Origin: JBCBWG01 sp036804185
GTDB lineage: Bacteria > Pseudomonadota > Alphaproteobacteria > Rhizobiales > Hyphomicrobiaceae
DNA: 15,350 nt
Assembly: GCA_050330095.1 (NCBI GenBank)
Contig: JBHJOC010000065.1
Location: forward strand, 1 to 15,350
Reading direction: 5' to 3'
Shown here: piece by piece, positions 14,831 through 15,350 of the stretch
Layout: each line of letters opens with the position of its first letter
Position numbering within the stretch: the first letter of the stretch is position 1
Position numbers and translations under genes: made by a program
The notes under the pieces: model-generated
What the model saw: the letters and a program-made list of their open reading frames with translations, nothing else
Told to the model about the DNA's origin: nothing
Database searches by the model: none

Positions 14831-15052
14831 TCTGGCCTGTCTCGCCCAAGTCGTTCTGCTGGCTGCAACCGCTGACGATTTCGGAGAAACATTAATTTAA
14901 TTGAAAAATCAATGACTTGAAGCGGCGCCCGTCGCGCCTGAGGTGATGACCAGCGTGCCGCACGCTCAGGTCAATTAAGGCGCGGGGCCACACGATTGGC
15001 CCCGTGCACATCGTGACAGCTTTCAAGTGACGATAAGCTTGGGGCTCTGGGC
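14831..15052. other. Non-coding region with AT-rich patch and hairpins
   Basis: No gene is seen. 14890-14915 is unusually AT-rich for this DNA. AGCGTG-CCG-CACGCT (14952-14966) is a small hairpin. A stronger stem (14980-14990 with 14997-15007, one G-T pair, 6-nt loop) lies 45 nt past the PilZ stop on the minus strand. It is followed there by CCTTAATTG, a weak terminator candidate for that gene. Confidence 0.5.
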
Positions 15053-15350
15053 TTACGGCCGCGATCGGCGAACAGGGAACTTGAGCGCTCTTTCCGGCAC
15101 CGGCGGTGCATCGACCACTTGCCTCCGCGTCGCGTTGCCATGCTTGACGTCTGAGGTATAGCGCACTCCGACGTCCTTGCCATGCCGCCAAACAACCTCA
15201 CAATCGACCCACGTGCCATCGAGTTCAACGAACAGCTCGAAGGTGTCGGGCACCGCAATGGCGCCGTCGACGCGGAGCCGGGCACCATCAGTTGAGGCAT
15301 CGCGGACGCAACAAGCAATCGTGCACGTCCGTCCCGCGTAAGCCACGACG
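15053..15350 (-). CDS. PilZ-domain protein, 5' end outside window
   Basis: PilZ domains bind cyclic di-GMP and pass the signal to motility, polysaccharide or envelope targets. The frame runs to the window edge; a GTG at 15346 exists, but the domain would then lack its first strand, so the true start is probably outside. Visible are CCVRDASTDGARLRVDG, containing the D-x-S-x-x-G half of the c-di-GMP site, then VPDTFELFVELDGTWVDCEV and VWRHGKDVGVRYTSD, the usual PilZ strand order. The RxxxR half of the binding site would be encoded to the right. The C-terminal tail (from about KHGNATRRQ) is basic and Pro-rich. Whether this copy binds c-di-GMP cannot be decided here. Confidence 0.83.
   Translation of the reverse strand, partial: VVAYAGRTCTIACCVRDASTDGARLRVDGAIAVPDTFELFVELDGTWVDCEVVWRHGKDVGVRYTSDVKHGNATRRQVVDAPPVPERALKFPVRRSRP

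Noticed and set aside
14901..14912. TTGA-AAAA-TCAA resembling an FNR/FixK box
   Set aside because: FNR/FixK sites have six bases between TTGA and TCAA; this has four, and it is not upstream of a gene start.

Overview
The window is GC-rich, densely coded DNA from an alphaproteobacterial chromosome, most likely a member of the Hyphomicrobiales (Rhizobiales). The evidence is the protein set and order (a GyrA with an acidic insert near its C-terminus, then coaD, then a cyclophilin, all on the minus strand), frequent GTG and TTG starts, and promoter-like sites resembling those of the alphaproteobacterial general stress sigma factor EcfG. Species cannot be fixed from sequence alone. I see no tRNA, rRNA, CRISPR array, transposase or phage gene.

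Layout, left to right. (1) The 3' two-thirds of acetyl-CoA synthetase (+), closed by a clear terminator. (2) A small secreted Ser/Asn-repeat protein (+) converging on a DUF6065-like protein (-), with a shared terminator between them; both genes carry a GGAAT-N16-CGTT promoter candidate. (3) A minus-strand run of housekeeping and envelope genes: extensin-like/M15-type protein, lipoprotein cyclophilin, phosphopantetheine adenylyltransferase (coaD). (4) A small exported rhodanese (+). (5) A CDF metal exporter (-) downstream of gyrA (-). (6) A 440-bp gap without a convincing gene. (7) An exported PRC-barrel protein (+) ending in four exact 11-residue LEA-like repeats. (8) A SulP anion transporter lacking a STAS domain (-), divergent from a GMC oxidoreductase (+). 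(9) The C-terminal part of a PilZ protein (-) running off the right edge.

The least expected content lies between the genes. Four gaps hold copies of one dispersed element, all in the same orientation. The two full copies are about 155 bp and are built from two stem-loops; the second has a 14-bp stem and a 27-nt loop containing an invariant GCGGATGGTG. The gap between the cyclophilin and extensin-like genes holds two more long hairpins, back to back, that look related to each other. These hairpins fill much of the non-coding DNA of the window.

Functionally the window is a chromosomal mixture (acetate activation, CoA synthesis, DNA supercoiling, protein folding, metal and anion transport), not one pathway. 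The Ser/Asn-repeat protein and the PRC-barrel/LEA-like protein are both exported, low-complexity and repeat-built, and the first has a stress-type promoter candidate. They are the best candidates for poorly described envelope or stress functions. I did not find a convincing new multi-gene system; the strongest novelty candidates are the repeat family, the two repeat proteins, and a codon-usage break inside acs.
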